Part shown: positions 1-9,101 of the stretch, in pieces
How positions within the stretch are numbered: position 1 is the stretch's first letter
Layout of the letters: every line of letters starts with the position of its first letter
Position numbers and translations under genes: made by a program
Notes under the pieces: generated by a model
Told to the model about the DNA's origin: nothing
Database searches by the model: none
What the model saw: only the letters and a program-made list of their open reading frames with translations
Assembly (NCBI RefSeq): GCF_001905005.1
Contig: NZ_LWKZ01000013.1
Coordinates: 1 to 44,944, forward strand
Source of the DNA: Streptomyces sp. CB02923
Lineage (GTDB): Bacteria > Actinomycetota > Actinomycetes > Streptomycetales > Streptomycetaceae
DNA: 44,944 bases
Direction of reading: 5' to 3'

Positions 1-149
1 GGGCTGGGCGGTGGCGAGTGCCGGGGCCGGGCGGACCGTCCGGCCCGTGGTCCTGGCATGGCAGTGGCGCGCTCCGGGCTCGCTCCTCCCATGACTCGGG
101 CTGATGCGGTGTGGGGGAAGACGGCCCGTGCAGGTGTGGTGGCGGTTTT

Positions 150-1166
150 TCAGCCGGCGCCGGTGGACAGTGGTGCGGGTCCGGTGGATTGCCGTATGAC
201 GAGTTCCGTTCCGAGTACGACGTCTTCGACTGCTTCTCCGATGCGGATGTCCATGAACATCTGCATGCCGTGGAAGCCCAGGTCGTTGAGGGGCAGGCGC
301 ACTGTGGTCAGGGAGGGGGTCACCAGGGAGGCGATCGGCAGGTCGTTGAAGCCGACCACGGAGAGAGCTTCGCCGACGGTGAGGCCGAGTGTGCTGGCTG
401 CGTAGTAGACGCCCATGGCGATGTTGTCGTCGTCGCAGACGAATGCCGTCGGACGGGCGGGGGAGGCCAGTACCGCCACCAGGCGGTCTCGGACATCGCG
501 TGGGTCCAGGGGGCACGGGAGATGGCTTGCAGTGATGCCGGGATGGCTGAGGACGCACTGGTCGAAGACGTGCGCACGCTCGGCGAACGTTGAGGTGGGG
601 CGGTCGGCGCGCACGTGCATGATGCGTCGGTGGCCGAGCGAGATGAGGTGGGCCAGGATGTGCGCCATGCCGCCGCCGAGATCCATGCTGACGGTCGGCG
701 TGTGACGGGTCGGGGTCTCGTCGAGGATGACCAGCGGGAGTCCGATGCGCAGATCGGCTACGTCATCGGCCGACACCGAGCAGGCCAAGACCCCGTCGAT
801 GGCCTGTTTCGGGGCGGGAAAGGGCCCGCAGCCGTCTTCTGCGGTCAGGGGGAACACCACAACGCCGATGCCGTTCGTCGCGCCCGCCCGGGCAGCGCCG
901 GCGTGCACGGCGGAGAAGGCAGGGTTCTCCAGTGTCGGTACGACCAGAAGGATGGTTCCGGTGCTGCCCAGACGTAGACTGCGGGCAGCCTGGTTGACCT
1001 GGTAGTCGAGGTCGCTTGCCATCGTCATCACGCGCAGGGCGGTCTCCTCGCGGATCCTGCCCCTCCACTTGCCGTTCAAGACGAGCGAGACGGTCGACTG
1101 CGAAACCTGCGCCATACGTGCCACGTCGGTGGCGGTGACGGCACGAGGGGTTTGAGGTCCTTTCAT
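150..1166 (-). CDS. LacI-family transcriptional regulator
   Basis: A 338-aa LacI/GalR-type repressor. The N-terminus carries a typical LacI helix-turn-helix (TATDVARMAQVSQSTVSLVL, about residues 10-30) and the rest looks like a periplasmic-binding-protein-like sensor domain ending in the usual VVGFNDLPIASLVTPSLTTV segment. The ligand is unknown. I start at the ATG at 1166; an upstream TTG at 1187 is in frame but less likely. It is the only LacI-type protein in the window. LacI-family operators usually have a central CG dyad, and the cluster's control regions at 4.5 and 20.8 kb contain palindromes of that kind, so it is a candidate regulator of the cluster. That link is inference. Decayed DNA lies between it and the cluster. 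Confidence 0.9.
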   Translation of the reverse strand: MKGPQTPRAVTATDVARMAQVSQSTVSLVLNGKWRGRIREETALRVMTMASDLDYQVNQAARSLRLGSTGTILLVVPTLENPAFSAVHAGAARAGATNGIGVVVFPLTAEDGCGPFPAPKQAIDGVLACSVSADDVADLRIGLPLVILDETPTRHTPTVSMDLGGGMAHILAHLISLGHRRIMHVRADRPTSTFAERAHVFDQCVLSHPGITASHLPCPLDPRDVRDRLVAVLASPARPTAFVCDDDNIAMGVYYAASTLGLTVGEALSVVGFNDLPIASLVTPSLTTVRLPLNDLGFHGMQMFMDIRIGEAVEDVVLGTELVIRQSTGPAPLSTGAG

Positions 1167-1959
1167 CCGTATATCCGTCCACTGCAATCAGAACTCGTTC
1201 CTGCTTACGGAAGGAGTCGGCGGGACCGCAGATGATTCCGAGATCTTCTGGGTCGATCTGCTGCAATCTGCATGGAATTGGGCAGCAATGGAGTCAATAT
1301 TCCTGAGGGAAGCGGTGGCAAGTCAAGTGCAAGCAGGCACGCCGATGAGCCGGGGGACGGGCCGGTCCGCGCGGCCGAGCGTGTCGCGGATGTCAAATCA
1401 TGATAAAAATGCTCAAAACTGATGGGCTGTCGGCTCGTCGGGAAGGAAGCGGCCCCGTCGGGTGGAACGAGTGTGCGCGCCCGTGCCGGCGGCCGGAAAG
1501 CTTCTGCAGGCGGCAGACGGGCAGGGCTTCCGGTACGCCGGCGACGGCAGTATGCCGCGGGGCGGTGCTTGGTCCGGACAGCCCTTGCCGGGGCACCCGG
1601 CATGACGGGGACAGGGGCCCCTGTCCGTGTCGTGCCGGCGGCGGCGCCGGGATGGCCGGTGACAGGGTCTGGGGCGGTCCTTCGGTGCGATCGTGCGGTG
1701 TGTGCCTGGCTGCGCAGCCGTGCGGCCGGCGCGGGTGCCGTCCAGGGGATCGCAGCGGTGGACGAGAGCCCTTCCATGGGGGGCGTTGGCCGGCCGCGTC
1801 GGTGGTGTGCACGCTGCTGATCGCACCGCTTCCGGGCAGCCCGCCACCTGGCCGTGAACCCGGCGGGGTCAGCCTGAGGCGGGTGGCGATCACGCCGATC
1901 CGGGCGGCGGGGCTGCGTCCGCGGATCGCGGCCGTGACCGTCTCCGCGGCCGCCGCGCC

Positions 1960-2683
1960 GGTGATCAGGCCGGCGGCCACGGCATGCGGCACGTCACCGG
2001 TGCCGTGCGGCGCGCGCAGCGTGACGTCCGCCTGCTCCGGGCCGGTCCGCTGTTTGCCGGCCGCCGGCAGGGGCCGGTCCGGCGCCGCCGCGGGCATGGC
2101 GGCCTGGTCGGCGCCGCCCGGTCGGGAGCGGCCGGCGCCGTCTCCCGGCCGGTAAGGGGGCGCAGCAGGTCCAGATGCGGCTCGTGCACGGGCAGGAAGG
2201 CCGGCCGGGTGCCGCTCCGGGCGCACCGGCGCCCCGGCGGATCCCGTGCGCCCGAGGCGGTGGTCACGGCGTCGTCCGGGCCGGCGGTCATGGCCGGATC
2301 GGCCGGCAGGCCGGCCGTCAACGGCCTGTGCCGGCCGGGCACATGCCGGTCGTGCCGGGCGTACGTGGGATGCGGCAGCACGGCCGCAGTGCGGCCGGCG
2401 CCGTGTTCGCGGTACGACCGGGCCGGCGCCGCAAGACTCATCAGCGGCGCATCGGCGGGAGTGTGCGTGCCGGTGGCCGGCTGGCAGGGCAGGACGGTCC
2501 GGCCGGACGGATCCTTTGGCAGGCCGACGCCCAACTCGCTGTCCCAAAAGCGGCCTTCGAAGCCGTGATGGCTGCGGACGTGCCGGCCGGCCTCCTGCAG
2601 GGCCGCTTCGGCGAACGGCGCCTGGCCGGGGACGTCGGTGATGAAGCCCTCACGGAACCCGGCGATGAGCTGTGTGGGCTCAT
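1960..2683 (-). pseudogene. Decayed gene of unknown family
   Basis: A minus-strand remnant that starts with an ATGA overlap on the preceding remnant. The first codons lie in one frame. A +1/-1 shift is then needed to enter a protein-like stretch (GFREGFITDVPGQAPFAEA, later HHGFEGRFWDSELGVGLP and LPCQPATGTHTPADAPLMSL). It dissolves into low-complexity Pro/Arg-rich sequence. Another minus frame near 1960-2060 has a kinase-like VTLRAPHGTGDVPHAVAAG string. I do not recognise the parent family. The call of decay rests on frame switching and loss of protein-like composition. Confidence 0.3.
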
Positions 2684-3341
2684 GGCCGGGGCTGCGTCAC
2701 GGTGAACAGGCTGCGCACGGCGTCCTGGAGGTCATCGCCGTCGTAGGTGCGGGCCGCCGGCTCCCGCGGGTTGTCCAGGCGTTGACGGCGACGGTTTTGC
2801 TCGGGGTGCGAAACGGCGGGACGTCGCAGCCGGAGTCCTGCAGGGCGATGATCTGCCGCTCCTTGAGCCCGGGGTCCCGCTGGAGTCGCCGTACGATCTC
2901 CGGTTTGTCCTCGGGGTCGAGGATGCCGTGCGGATAGGGGGACGCGAAAACGTGATCGAAGCCCGTGAAGCACGCGGCGAACGGGTGGGGCGCCGTGGTG
3001 AGCAGACACGTGAGGACCGGACGCTCCCGCAGCCAGGCCGGGGTATCCTCCGGCCCGCCGGTCCGTGGGCAGGCGGTGAAGGCGTGCCGGCAGAGGCCGG
3101 GGCCGGCGTGCGCCCACGGCTGGAGGCGCCGCTCGGCGGACCGGGTGCTGTCGATGGGCTGGTCGCGGCAGGCGTGCTCCAGCTGTTCGGCGGTCGGCAT
3201 GTCTGCGGCCGCGGGCCCGGTCTGCCGGCCGGCGGTGGTGTTCGGGAGCAGGGTGCCGTCCGTGTCGAGGGCCGCCGGCCCGGCCGGGGTCCGCGCCGTT
3301 TCGGCGGCCGGGCCGGCAAAGTCGTCAACGGGATGCGCCAT
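2680..3341 (-). pseudogene. Frameshifted hypothetical gene
   Basis: The frame opening at 3341 gives a plausible protein of about 190 aa, with segments such as PHPFAACFTGFDHVFASPYP and HGILDPEDKPEIVRRLQRDP. Near position 2760 the protein-like sequence moves into the neighbouring frame (YDGDDLQDAVRSLFTVTQPRP), which stops at 2680. A single indel close to 2760 would restore one reading frame of about 220 aa. The family is not recognised. It lies directly behind the LOG-family remnant on the same strand and overlaps the next remnant by 4 bp, so all three probably formed one operon. Confidence 0.4.
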
Positions 3342-3374
3342 GATCCCCCTCGCGCCGTCGAGAAGAGATGCGGC

Positions 3375-3912
3375 AGGCTGCGGTGATGTGTCAGTGAGCC
3401 CGGCAGGTCACCGGGACCGGCTCGGACGATGGCGTGGTCCGGGTGGCGCTGGTGCGCGAAGCCTTCGTCGGCCGCGTGCTGGAGGCAGCCGGGCAGGGGC
3501 TGGAAGAAGCCGTTGGTGTCGGGCAGGGCGCACGGCGTGCCGTGCAGGCCCGGCTGAGCCCACGTCAGTACCCCGGAGAACTCGCCGGCCGTGCCGAAAC
3601 CGCCGGGCAGGGCGGCGAAGGCGTCACCGGGTCCGGTCATGCGGGCCTTGCGGGCAGGCGTGCCGGGCACGGTCTCCAGACGCGTCAGGCCCTGGTGCGC
3701 GACCTGGTGGCCCCCACGTTTTTCCAGGATGACACCGGCGGCCGGGGCGCCGCCCTGCAGAGCGGCGTCGGCAACGGCCCCCATGGGACCGGTGGACGCA
3801 CCTGCGCAGACGATCCCCGGCCCCGGCGCGGCGGTGGTCCGGCCGGACTGGGCTGCAGCGTGATGATGCGATGACCGTCGTCCACGGAGAACACCGCGAT
3901 ACACCGTGACAT
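3375..3912 (-). pseudogene. LOG-family (lysine decarboxylase-like) pseudogene
   Basis: This is the remnant of a LOG-type nucleoside 5'-monophosphate phosphoribohydrolase, the family that releases cytokinin-like bases. The start ATG at 3912 begins MSRCIAVFSVDDGH in one frame. A frame change near 3800 leads into GPMGAVADAALQGG, then PGGFGTAGEFSGVLTWAQ. The latter matches the diagnostic PGGxGTxxE nucleotide-binding motif, but the region between them is scrambled. The C-terminal part (about 55 residues after the motif) remains collinear with the family. The frame change across the N-terminal half should abolish normal translation. It is transcribed away from the cluster and shares the divergent spacer containing the 4258-4670 repeat. 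Confidence 0.6.
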
Positions 3913-4542
3913 GGCGCACGAGAAGTCCTGTCTGAGACAGGCACGGGAGAGGTGGGTGCTGCCGGGGGGCGGCTCGGCCCACGGCAGCGGAATCGGCCGG
4001 CGCAAGTCGGCGGCGCGGGTTTCGGTGCGAGAAGCAGCCGGCGGGAACCGGCCACACACACGCGACGGCGGCCTTCGGCCTTGGCGGGGGCGGCCGTTGT
4101 GCAGCGACCGGGCAGTGACCGGGCAGCGGACGGACCGTGCACCGGGACGGCCGCTGCTGCACTGCCTGTTCTTTGCCCGTGCGGCTGGTTTCCTGCACAT
4201 GAGCGGGCTGCAAAGGTGCGGCTCATGCATTCGGCCGCAGGGCGCGAAACGCGCTGCCCTGCCGGCGCAGATGGCGGAAAACCGGCTCCACGCCTTTCCG
4301 GATCCCGGCACCGCCGGAAGCGCGATGAGCGGGCGCGCATGATCTGGATTCAGCCACACGGCCACATATCTGCCGGTTGTATCGAGCCAAGTACGGCGCC
4401 CGTTCCAGGCGCGGCTCGTACCGGGGGTATTTCATGATTGAACTGGGTAGTAAGCCGTCGCCGTGGGCGGCGTGTGACGGCATCTTCGCTCCGTCTGCGC
4501 AGGGGGCGCTGCAGTCGCCGACAGTACAGCCCCACGAGTTGG

Positions 4543-4554
4543 TCATACGTATGA
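4543..4554. promoter_or_regulatory. Palindromic operator candidate 1
   Basis: TCATACGTATGA is a perfect 12-bp palindrome with a central CG. It is repeated exactly at 20835-20846 and has a near-copy 78 bp downstream. Central-CG dyads are common in LacI-family operators, but TetR-type butenolide/butyrolactone receptors cannot be excluded. Confidence 0.6.
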
Positions 4555-4620
4555 GCAAGTGAGGCTTCAGCGCACCCCGAGTAGCCAACTTCCAGCAATG
4601 ATCGGATACTTGTCACAGGG

Positions 4621-4632
4621 TCATTCGTATGA
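4621..4632. promoter_or_regulatory. Palindromic operator candidate 2
   Basis: TCATTCGTATGA differs from the perfect palindrome at one position. It sits 78 bp (centre to centre) from operator candidate 1 and about 200 bp before the 4830 start. The same imperfect site occurs as TCATACGAATGA at 20758-20769, so the mismatch itself is conserved between copies. Confidence 0.55.
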
Positions 4633-4829
4633 CTAACCTCGTCCCCGTTCGAAGTGCTCCCTGCTGTGAACGCGCATCGCCGGCTTGCCTGCTGAGCCTG
4701 CCGGCGGCGCACGGGTGAAGCGTTGAGCATTCGTTTCTCCGGGAGCCCGTATTCCTTGCCGGCTTGCACGCTGGGGTCGGCTCTGCACGTGAGCGTGACA
4801 CTTCGTCTTAATCGAGGGGGCGGTTCCAC

Positions 4830-5975
4830 GTGAGTCAGTCTGTCCAGCTTCTTGTCGATACCCTTTTAGTCCTCGGGTTCGGAATTCAGCATTCCGCACT
4901 CGCCACGCTGAGGGTCAAACGCACGGTCAAAGCCAAGACGGGCATAGGGCCGCTGGCCTGGCGGTCCGTCGAATCACTGTCCAACGTCGTATACATCCTG
5001 GTGGCGGCCGCGCTCTGGCAGCACACCGGCAACGTGGTCTGGGAACTTTCCGGTATACCCATGGTCGTCATGTACGGCCTTGCCGCCGTGTCATGGATCT
5101 GGTACTGGCAGCTTCACCTGTTCGAGTACGACTGCGGTCTTGCCTTCGGGTCGACGACCCTCGTCGCCCAGACCGCCGGCGCTCCAGGCCCCAAGCTGAT
5201 CAGCTGGAAGGTCGGCACCCGCCGCTGGATCCGGTTCCCCGTCCACACGGCCTTCTTCGGCATGTTCTTCCTGCTGCCGACCATGACCACTGACCTGCTG
5301 GTCCTGGCCATCGTGCTCAACCTCTACAACGTTGTCGGCAGCATCCTCTACGACAAGCGCCTGATCGCCATGGCCGGTGAGTCCTACCAGCGCTACATCG
5401 ACGTGACGGGGCTGATCTTTCCGCCGGTGTACCGCCGCCCCCAGGGCGCGGCCGACCTGCCGATGGCATCCCCGGCGCACTGGCGCAGGCCCGCGATGCA
5501 CCTGCCCGGCCTCGTCGTCGGCGTCGGCCTCGGCGCCCTGTACTACGCGCTCATCGGCCCGCACGCGGTCACCCCGATGGACATGCTGCAGGCGGGTGGC
5601 GCAGGACTGCTGGGTGCCGTCCTCAGCGGCCTGATCCTCGGCACGATCCTCAAGCCCAGCGCGTCGGAATGGGCCCAGCAGCAGACCGACCTGTCCACCA
5701 CGGTCGCCCTCAACGCCGCCACCGGTGTTATCACCTGGGCCGTCATCGGCTGGGCGCAGACCGGCACGGCGCCTTCGTTCGCAGCCTTCCTGCCGCTGTG
5801 GTTCATCGTGCAGTACCTCGGCCACGTCTTCGCCTTCCTCGCCAACCGCAGGAAGTGGGGAGCGGCGCTGGGCGAGTCCGGCTCCGCCGGGCAGTCCCGG
5901 ACACCGCTGGCCGCACCGGTCAAGCAGCAGGCGGGCACTGCTGCGGCAACGATCACCCCCGGAGGCATTCGGTGA
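4830..5975 (+). CDS. NnrU/MddA-like integral membrane protein
   Basis: A 381-aa membrane protein. The first ~200 residues resemble the NnrU / methanethiol methyltransferase (MddA) branch of the isoprenylcysteine methyltransferase-like superfamily. These share an early HSALA motif, a hydrophobic helix ending before WYWQLHLFEYD, a LPTMTTD segment and a GESYQRYIDVTGLIFP tail. The family's usual RHPxY and EER cofactor-binding motifs are changed to RFPVH and YDKRL, so catalysis by SAM is doubtful. Residues ~210-350 add four or so further membrane helices and a hydrophilic tail. The GTG start at 4830 is preceded by GAGGGGG. It is the first gene of the forward arm and overlaps the next gene by 4 bp. 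A transport, sensing or methylation role is possible. Confidence 0.7.
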   Translation: MSQSVQLLVDTLLVLGFGIQHSALATLRVKRTVKAKTGIGPLAWRSVESLSNVVYILVAAALWQHTGNVVWELSGIPMVVMYGLAAVSWIWYWQLHLFEYDCGLAFGSTTLVAQTAGAPGPKLISWKVGTRRWIRFPVHTAFFGMFFLLPTMTTDLLVLAIVLNLYNVVGSILYDKRLIAMAGESYQRYIDVTGLIFPPVYRRPQGAADLPMASPAHWRRPAMHLPGLVVGVGLGALYYALIGPHAVTPMDMLQAGGAGLLGAVLSGLILGTILKPSASEWAQQQTDLSTTVALNAATGVITWAVIGWAQTGTAPSFAAFLPLWFIVQYLGHVFAFLANRRKWGAALGESGSAGQSRTPLAAPVKQQAGTAAATITPGGIR

Positions 5976-7342
5976 CGGAAACGCTCGTGACCACCGGCCT
6001 GGGACAGCGGCACACCGCCAGTCTCGGCATCCCGCTGCGCAGCCCCGCGTCCGAGACGCCGTTTTGGCACCGGGACGAGCCCGTGCTCGCCGTCGCCCGC
6101 CTCGATCCCGCGTATGCCCGGCTCAAGGAGCACTTTCCCCACGGCTGGGAGCGCCTCGTCCAGGCCAAGTCCCTGTTCGACGGCATAGCCGCCCTGGACG
6201 TCCCGCAGGTCGAGCCCTCGTCCGGGCAGCGGGAGCAGACGGTGTCCCTGGTCCGGGCGGCCGCCCGGGAACTCCTGGCGTTCGCGGACGAGGAAACCGC
6301 ACCCGCAACCCAGGACGCGGTCCTGCAAGCACGAACGGCCGCCCAACGCCTGAACGCCTATGCCCGCACGGGCGCGTGGGAACCGATCACCCTGCAGGAG
6401 CCGCACCCCGACCGGCCCTGGCTCTACTGCGGCCCCATCGGAACCTGGGCCATGCGCGCGGCACAACAGTCCATCGGGTTCCTGGTGGCGGTGCCCAGCA
6501 ACGATCTCCAGCAGGAGGTCGACATGGTCACCCTGCGCACGAGCTGGGTCCGTGACCGGGTGGCAGAGGTCCTGGGCAGCGAGATCAAGTCCATCCAGGA
6601 CATGCAGCCGTCCATGTGCGTTTTGGACCTCCTGCTCAGCGGTGGCGAATCAGCCGTCGGACACAAGAACTTCGCGCACTTCTTCCCCCTGGAAGCCCCG
6701 CAGTCGCGGGTGAACGGGCCGGAGTTCACCGTCGTCTTCGCCAACATCCACAGACAGCGCATCCAGAACTGCTCGCTGAGGCTCTTCAAAAAGATACAGG
6801 GCGCAAACGCGCAGACACGGCTCGACGGTCTGCTGCGCACCTCGCTGCGCTGGTTCCGCGGACACGACCTCGTCCACTTCTGGCGCAAGTCCACCGTGCC
6901 CAACGAGGGCAGGCCGGCGGAGGGTCTCACCCCCTTCGAGTGCATGGCCCTGGAGGAGGCGTACGCCGACGTCCTGGGCTTGCTCTCGGCCGGGCTCTTC
7001 TCCTCCGACCTGCACCTGGGGGAGGCCTACCGGGCCGAACTCTTCCGGTACCTGTCACGACGCCACCATCACTTCGCGGACACCGCCGCCGCCGTCCTCA
7101 CCGCCGGCTGGCTCCGGAGGCACCAGGTGTCCCTGGAATCGGACACGGGTAAGAACTGGCTGCCCAGCGCACGTCAGGCCCTGGAAGAACTGGCCCGCAC
7201 CCTGCACAGCACGCTGTGGGAGGAGGACGCCTCCCGGGTCGCGGTCCTGCGTTCGGCCCTCGCGACGGGCGCCGACTACCAGAAGAGCCTCGCCGGCGTG
7301 TTCCGGTCACTGCCCACCGACCTGTCCTACACCTTCGGCTGA
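5972..7342 (+). CDS. Unrecognised 456-aa protein, possible metallohydrolase
   Basis: The GTG at 5972 overlaps the stop of the preceding gene (GTGA), which fixes the start; the frame is open far upstream but not protein-like. The product is soluble and about 456 aa. A central segment holds GHDLVHFWRKS followed about 25 residues later by ALEEAYADVLGLLSA. This H-x3-H plus EExxxD arrangement is reminiscent of zinc peptidases such as M49 (HExxGH with EECRAD), but the match is weak and the first glutamate is absent. A second His-rich helix (RRHHHF) follows. I cannot name the family. Position between a membrane protein and an SDR in the same operon suggests a tailoring or processing role. Confidence 0.8.
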   Translation: MTETLVTTGLGQRHTASLGIPLRSPASETPFWHRDEPVLAVARLDPAYARLKEHFPHGWERLVQAKSLFDGIAALDVPQVEPSSGQREQTVSLVRAAARELLAFADEETAPATQDAVLQARTAAQRLNAYARTGAWEPITLQEPHPDRPWLYCGPIGTWAMRAAQQSIGFLVAVPSNDLQQEVDMVTLRTSWVRDRVAEVLGSEIKSIQDMQPSMCVLDLLLSGGESAVGHKNFAHFFPLEAPQSRVNGPEFTVVFANIHRQRIQNCSLRLFKKIQGANAQTRLDGLLRTSLRWFRGHDLVHFWRKSTVPNEGRPAEGLTPFECMALEEAYADVLGLLSAGLFSSDLHLGEAYRAELFRYLSRRHHHFADTAAAVLTAGWLRRHQVSLESDTGKNWLPSARQALEELARTLHSTLWEEDASRVAVLRSALATGADYQKSLAGVFRSLPTDLSYTFG

Positions 7343-7349
7343 GAGAAAC

Positions 7350-8093
7350 ATGAAACAACGTACTGTCGTCATTTCCGGCGCGTCCTCGGGTATCGGCCTC
7401 GCCACCGCACGCCGCTTCGCCGCCGCAGGGGACCGCGTGGTCAATCTGGACCTTTCGAAGCCGCAGGACTGCGACGCGGTGGGCGAGTGGATCCACGCCG
7501 ACGTCACGGACTGGAGCGGCATGCACTCCGTCCTGGACTCCGTACACGCCGAGCACGGCTCGATCGACGTGGTCGTCGCCAACGCCGGGATCAGCCTGCG
7601 CCGCACGTTCGTGGAGATGACCGAGAAGGACGTCCGCTCGCTCCTCGACATCAACGTGCTCGGCGTCATGGCCCTGTGGCAGGCCGCCGCCAAGCACATG
7701 ATCGCCGCACGCTCCGGGGTACTGCTTGCCACCGCGTCCACGAACGCGTCCGCCGGCTATCCGTACTACGCCGACTACAACGCCTCCAAGGCCGCGGTAC
7801 TGGCCCTGACCCGCACCCTCGCTCTGGAACTCGCGCCCCACATCCGCACGGCGTGCGTCAGCCCCGGCTACGTGATGACACCCATGCAGCGCGCCGAATA
7901 CACCGACGCAATGTTCGCCGAGGTCAACGCGAAGATCCCGGCCGGCCGCCATGCCGATCCTGCCGAGATCGCCGACGCCTTCTTCTACCTCGCCTCCGAC
8001 TCGGCACGTTTCCTGACAGGCCAGCAGATGGTGTTGGACGGCGGGGAGCTGGCCGGCGGCACGGCATCGGCGCACGGCACCGTCTTCGGCTGA
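7350..8093 (+). CDS. Short-chain dehydrogenase/reductase
   Basis: A 247-aa classical SDR with a Rossmann fold. The cofactor loop SGASSGIG is at residues 9-16, NAG at 78-80, catalytic Ser130 and Tyr143-x3-Lys147 (YNASK). The tail VLDGGELAGG is typical of the family. The first-strand acidic residue (NLDLS) suggests NAD(H) preference, which is inference. The substrate is unknown. The ATG follows the previous stop by 7 bases with a GAGAG ribosome site, so it is translated as part of the forward operon. It may oxidise an alcohol made by the adjacent 2-oxoglutarate oxygenase. Confidence 0.9.
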   Translation: MKQRTVVISGASSGIGLATARRFAAAGDRVVNLDLSKPQDCDAVGEWIHADVTDWSGMHSVLDSVHAEHGSIDVVVANAGISLRRTFVEMTEKDVRSLLDINVLGVMALWQAAAKHMIAARSGVLLATASTNASAGYPYYADYNASKAAVLALTRTLALELAPHIRTACVSPGYVMTPMQRAEYTDAMFAEVNAKIPAGRHADPAEIADAFFYLASDSARFLTGQQMVLDGGELAGGTASAHGTVFG

Positions 8094-8123
8094 GCAACTC
8101 CGCTCCATCATGAAGGGATCGAT

Positions 8124-9041
8124 ATGCAGCAAGGCTTCGAGAGTGGCCGGCATGGCAGCGGGGCAGGGACTCTCGTCACCGCCAGGGGCGATCAGCCGCT
8201 GAGCACCCTGGAGCGCGCCTGGGTGCTCGATGAACTCGCCAGGTCCGGCTACCTGCTCCTGCGGGGCTTCGCCCCGTCGATCGAGCAGTTCTCCGGGCTG
8301 GTGCAGTCGGTGTGCACCCGCACCACCCTCGACCCGGCGCGGGAATACAGCGAAGGAAAGACGGTACAGAAGGTCGACCTCGGAACCGATGCGGTGGGGC
8401 TGCACGTCGAGCACGGCACCAACCCGCTCACGCCCGACCTCACGCTGTTCATGTGCGAGAGCGCGGCCCGCGTCGGATCCCAGACCACGGTCTGCGACGG
8501 CTACCGGGTCTGGGAGCAGTTCACCGAGCAGACCCGGAAGCGGTTCGTGGACCAGGACATCGTCTACTCACGGAACATCAGCGAGGAGGCATGGCGGGCG
8601 CTGACCTCCAGCCTCCTCAACGGAGCCAAGCCGGACGACGAGATCACGGTCGACGATCTCATCGCACTGGCCAAGCTGTTCGGCGAGGACAAGCTGCAGA
8701 TCCGCGCCAACGACGACGGGTCCATCCACTACGTCTACAAGGTGTCGGCAGCACACCCGACGCTCTTCGGCGACCGGCTCTCCTTCGCCAACAGCATCCT
8801 CGGCCCCTCCTATCACTACGAGAAGCCTCGTATCGCCTTCGCGAACGACGAGGAGATCCCGCAGGAGGTCATCGCGGAGATCGAGAAGGTGACGGCCGAC
8901 CTGACCGAAGACCTCGACTGGCAGGACGGCGATGTCGCCATCGTCGACAACACGCGCGTCATGCACGGACGCCGGGCCATCCAGGACGCCGGCCGACGCA
9001 AGATCTACGTCGCCCTCGGATACGTCGATGACCAGCGCTGA
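8124..9041 (+). CDS. TauD-like Fe(II)/2-oxoglutarate-dependent oxygenase
   Basis: A 305-aa non-haem iron oxygenase of the TauD/clavaminate-synthase group. The facial triad is visible as His94-x-Glu96 (GLHVEHG) and His281 (NTRVMHGRR). An arginine just downstream (GRRKIYVALGY) is positioned to bind 2-oxoglutarate. Glutamate instead of aspartate in the HxE motif is typical of amino-acid hydroxylases in this group such as VioC and SyrP relatives. The substrate is probably an amino acid or small peptide intermediate, by inference. The start ATG has a GAAGGGA site upstream. It sits 30 bases after the SDR gene, in the same operon. Confidence 0.88.
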   Translation: MQQGFESGRHGSGAGTLVTARGDQPLSTLERAWVLDELARSGYLLLRGFAPSIEQFSGLVQSVCTRTTLDPAREYSEGKTVQKVDLGTDAVGLHVEHGTNPLTPDLTLFMCESAARVGSQTTVCDGYRVWEQFTEQTRKRFVDQDIVYSRNISEEAWRALTSSLLNGAKPDDEITVDDLIALAKLFGEDKLQIRANDDGSIHYVYKVSAAHPTLFGDRLSFANSILGPSYHYEKPRIAFANDEEIPQEVIAEIEKVTADLTEDLDWQDGDVAIVDNTRVMHGRRAIQDAGRRKIYVALGYVDDQR

Positions 9042-9101
9042 CATCCACCCGGGCGCGGCGGCGATGATCGCCGCACCCAGAGACGACGCACCGGGCGGGC
9101 A

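Larger units (their letters stand above)
4258..4670 (+). repeat. Cluster control region, copy 1 of an inverted pair
   Basis: This stretch is homologous to the reverse complement of 20724-21130. Shared runs include GATGAGCGGG, CCGGGGGTATT, AGTAAGCCGTCGCC, TGGGCGGCGTGTGA, ACAGCCCCAC and the two operator palindromes, in the same order and at nearly the same spacing. It lies in the divergent spacer between the LOG-family remnant and the 4830 gene. Both copies have the same polarity relative to the biosynthetic gene they precede. The ~410-bp collinear similarity suggests a duplicated promoter/operator block rather than a chance match. Short ORFs run through it on both strands, but none has convincing protein character. 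Confidence 0.75.

Noticed and set aside
1..149. Coding frame before the LacI-type gene
   Set aside because: The frames here are shadows of the LacI gene or too short. No ribosome site or family match is visible.
4377..4562. Conserved short ORF through both control blocks
   Set aside because: The translated similarity follows from DNA similarity. Neither copy has a ribosome site, and copy 2 has different frame boundaries.
5669..5971. Upstream extension of the 5972 gene
   Set aside because: The extension overlaps the membrane protein gene in another frame and is Arg/Pro-rich. The GTGA overlap gives a natural start.
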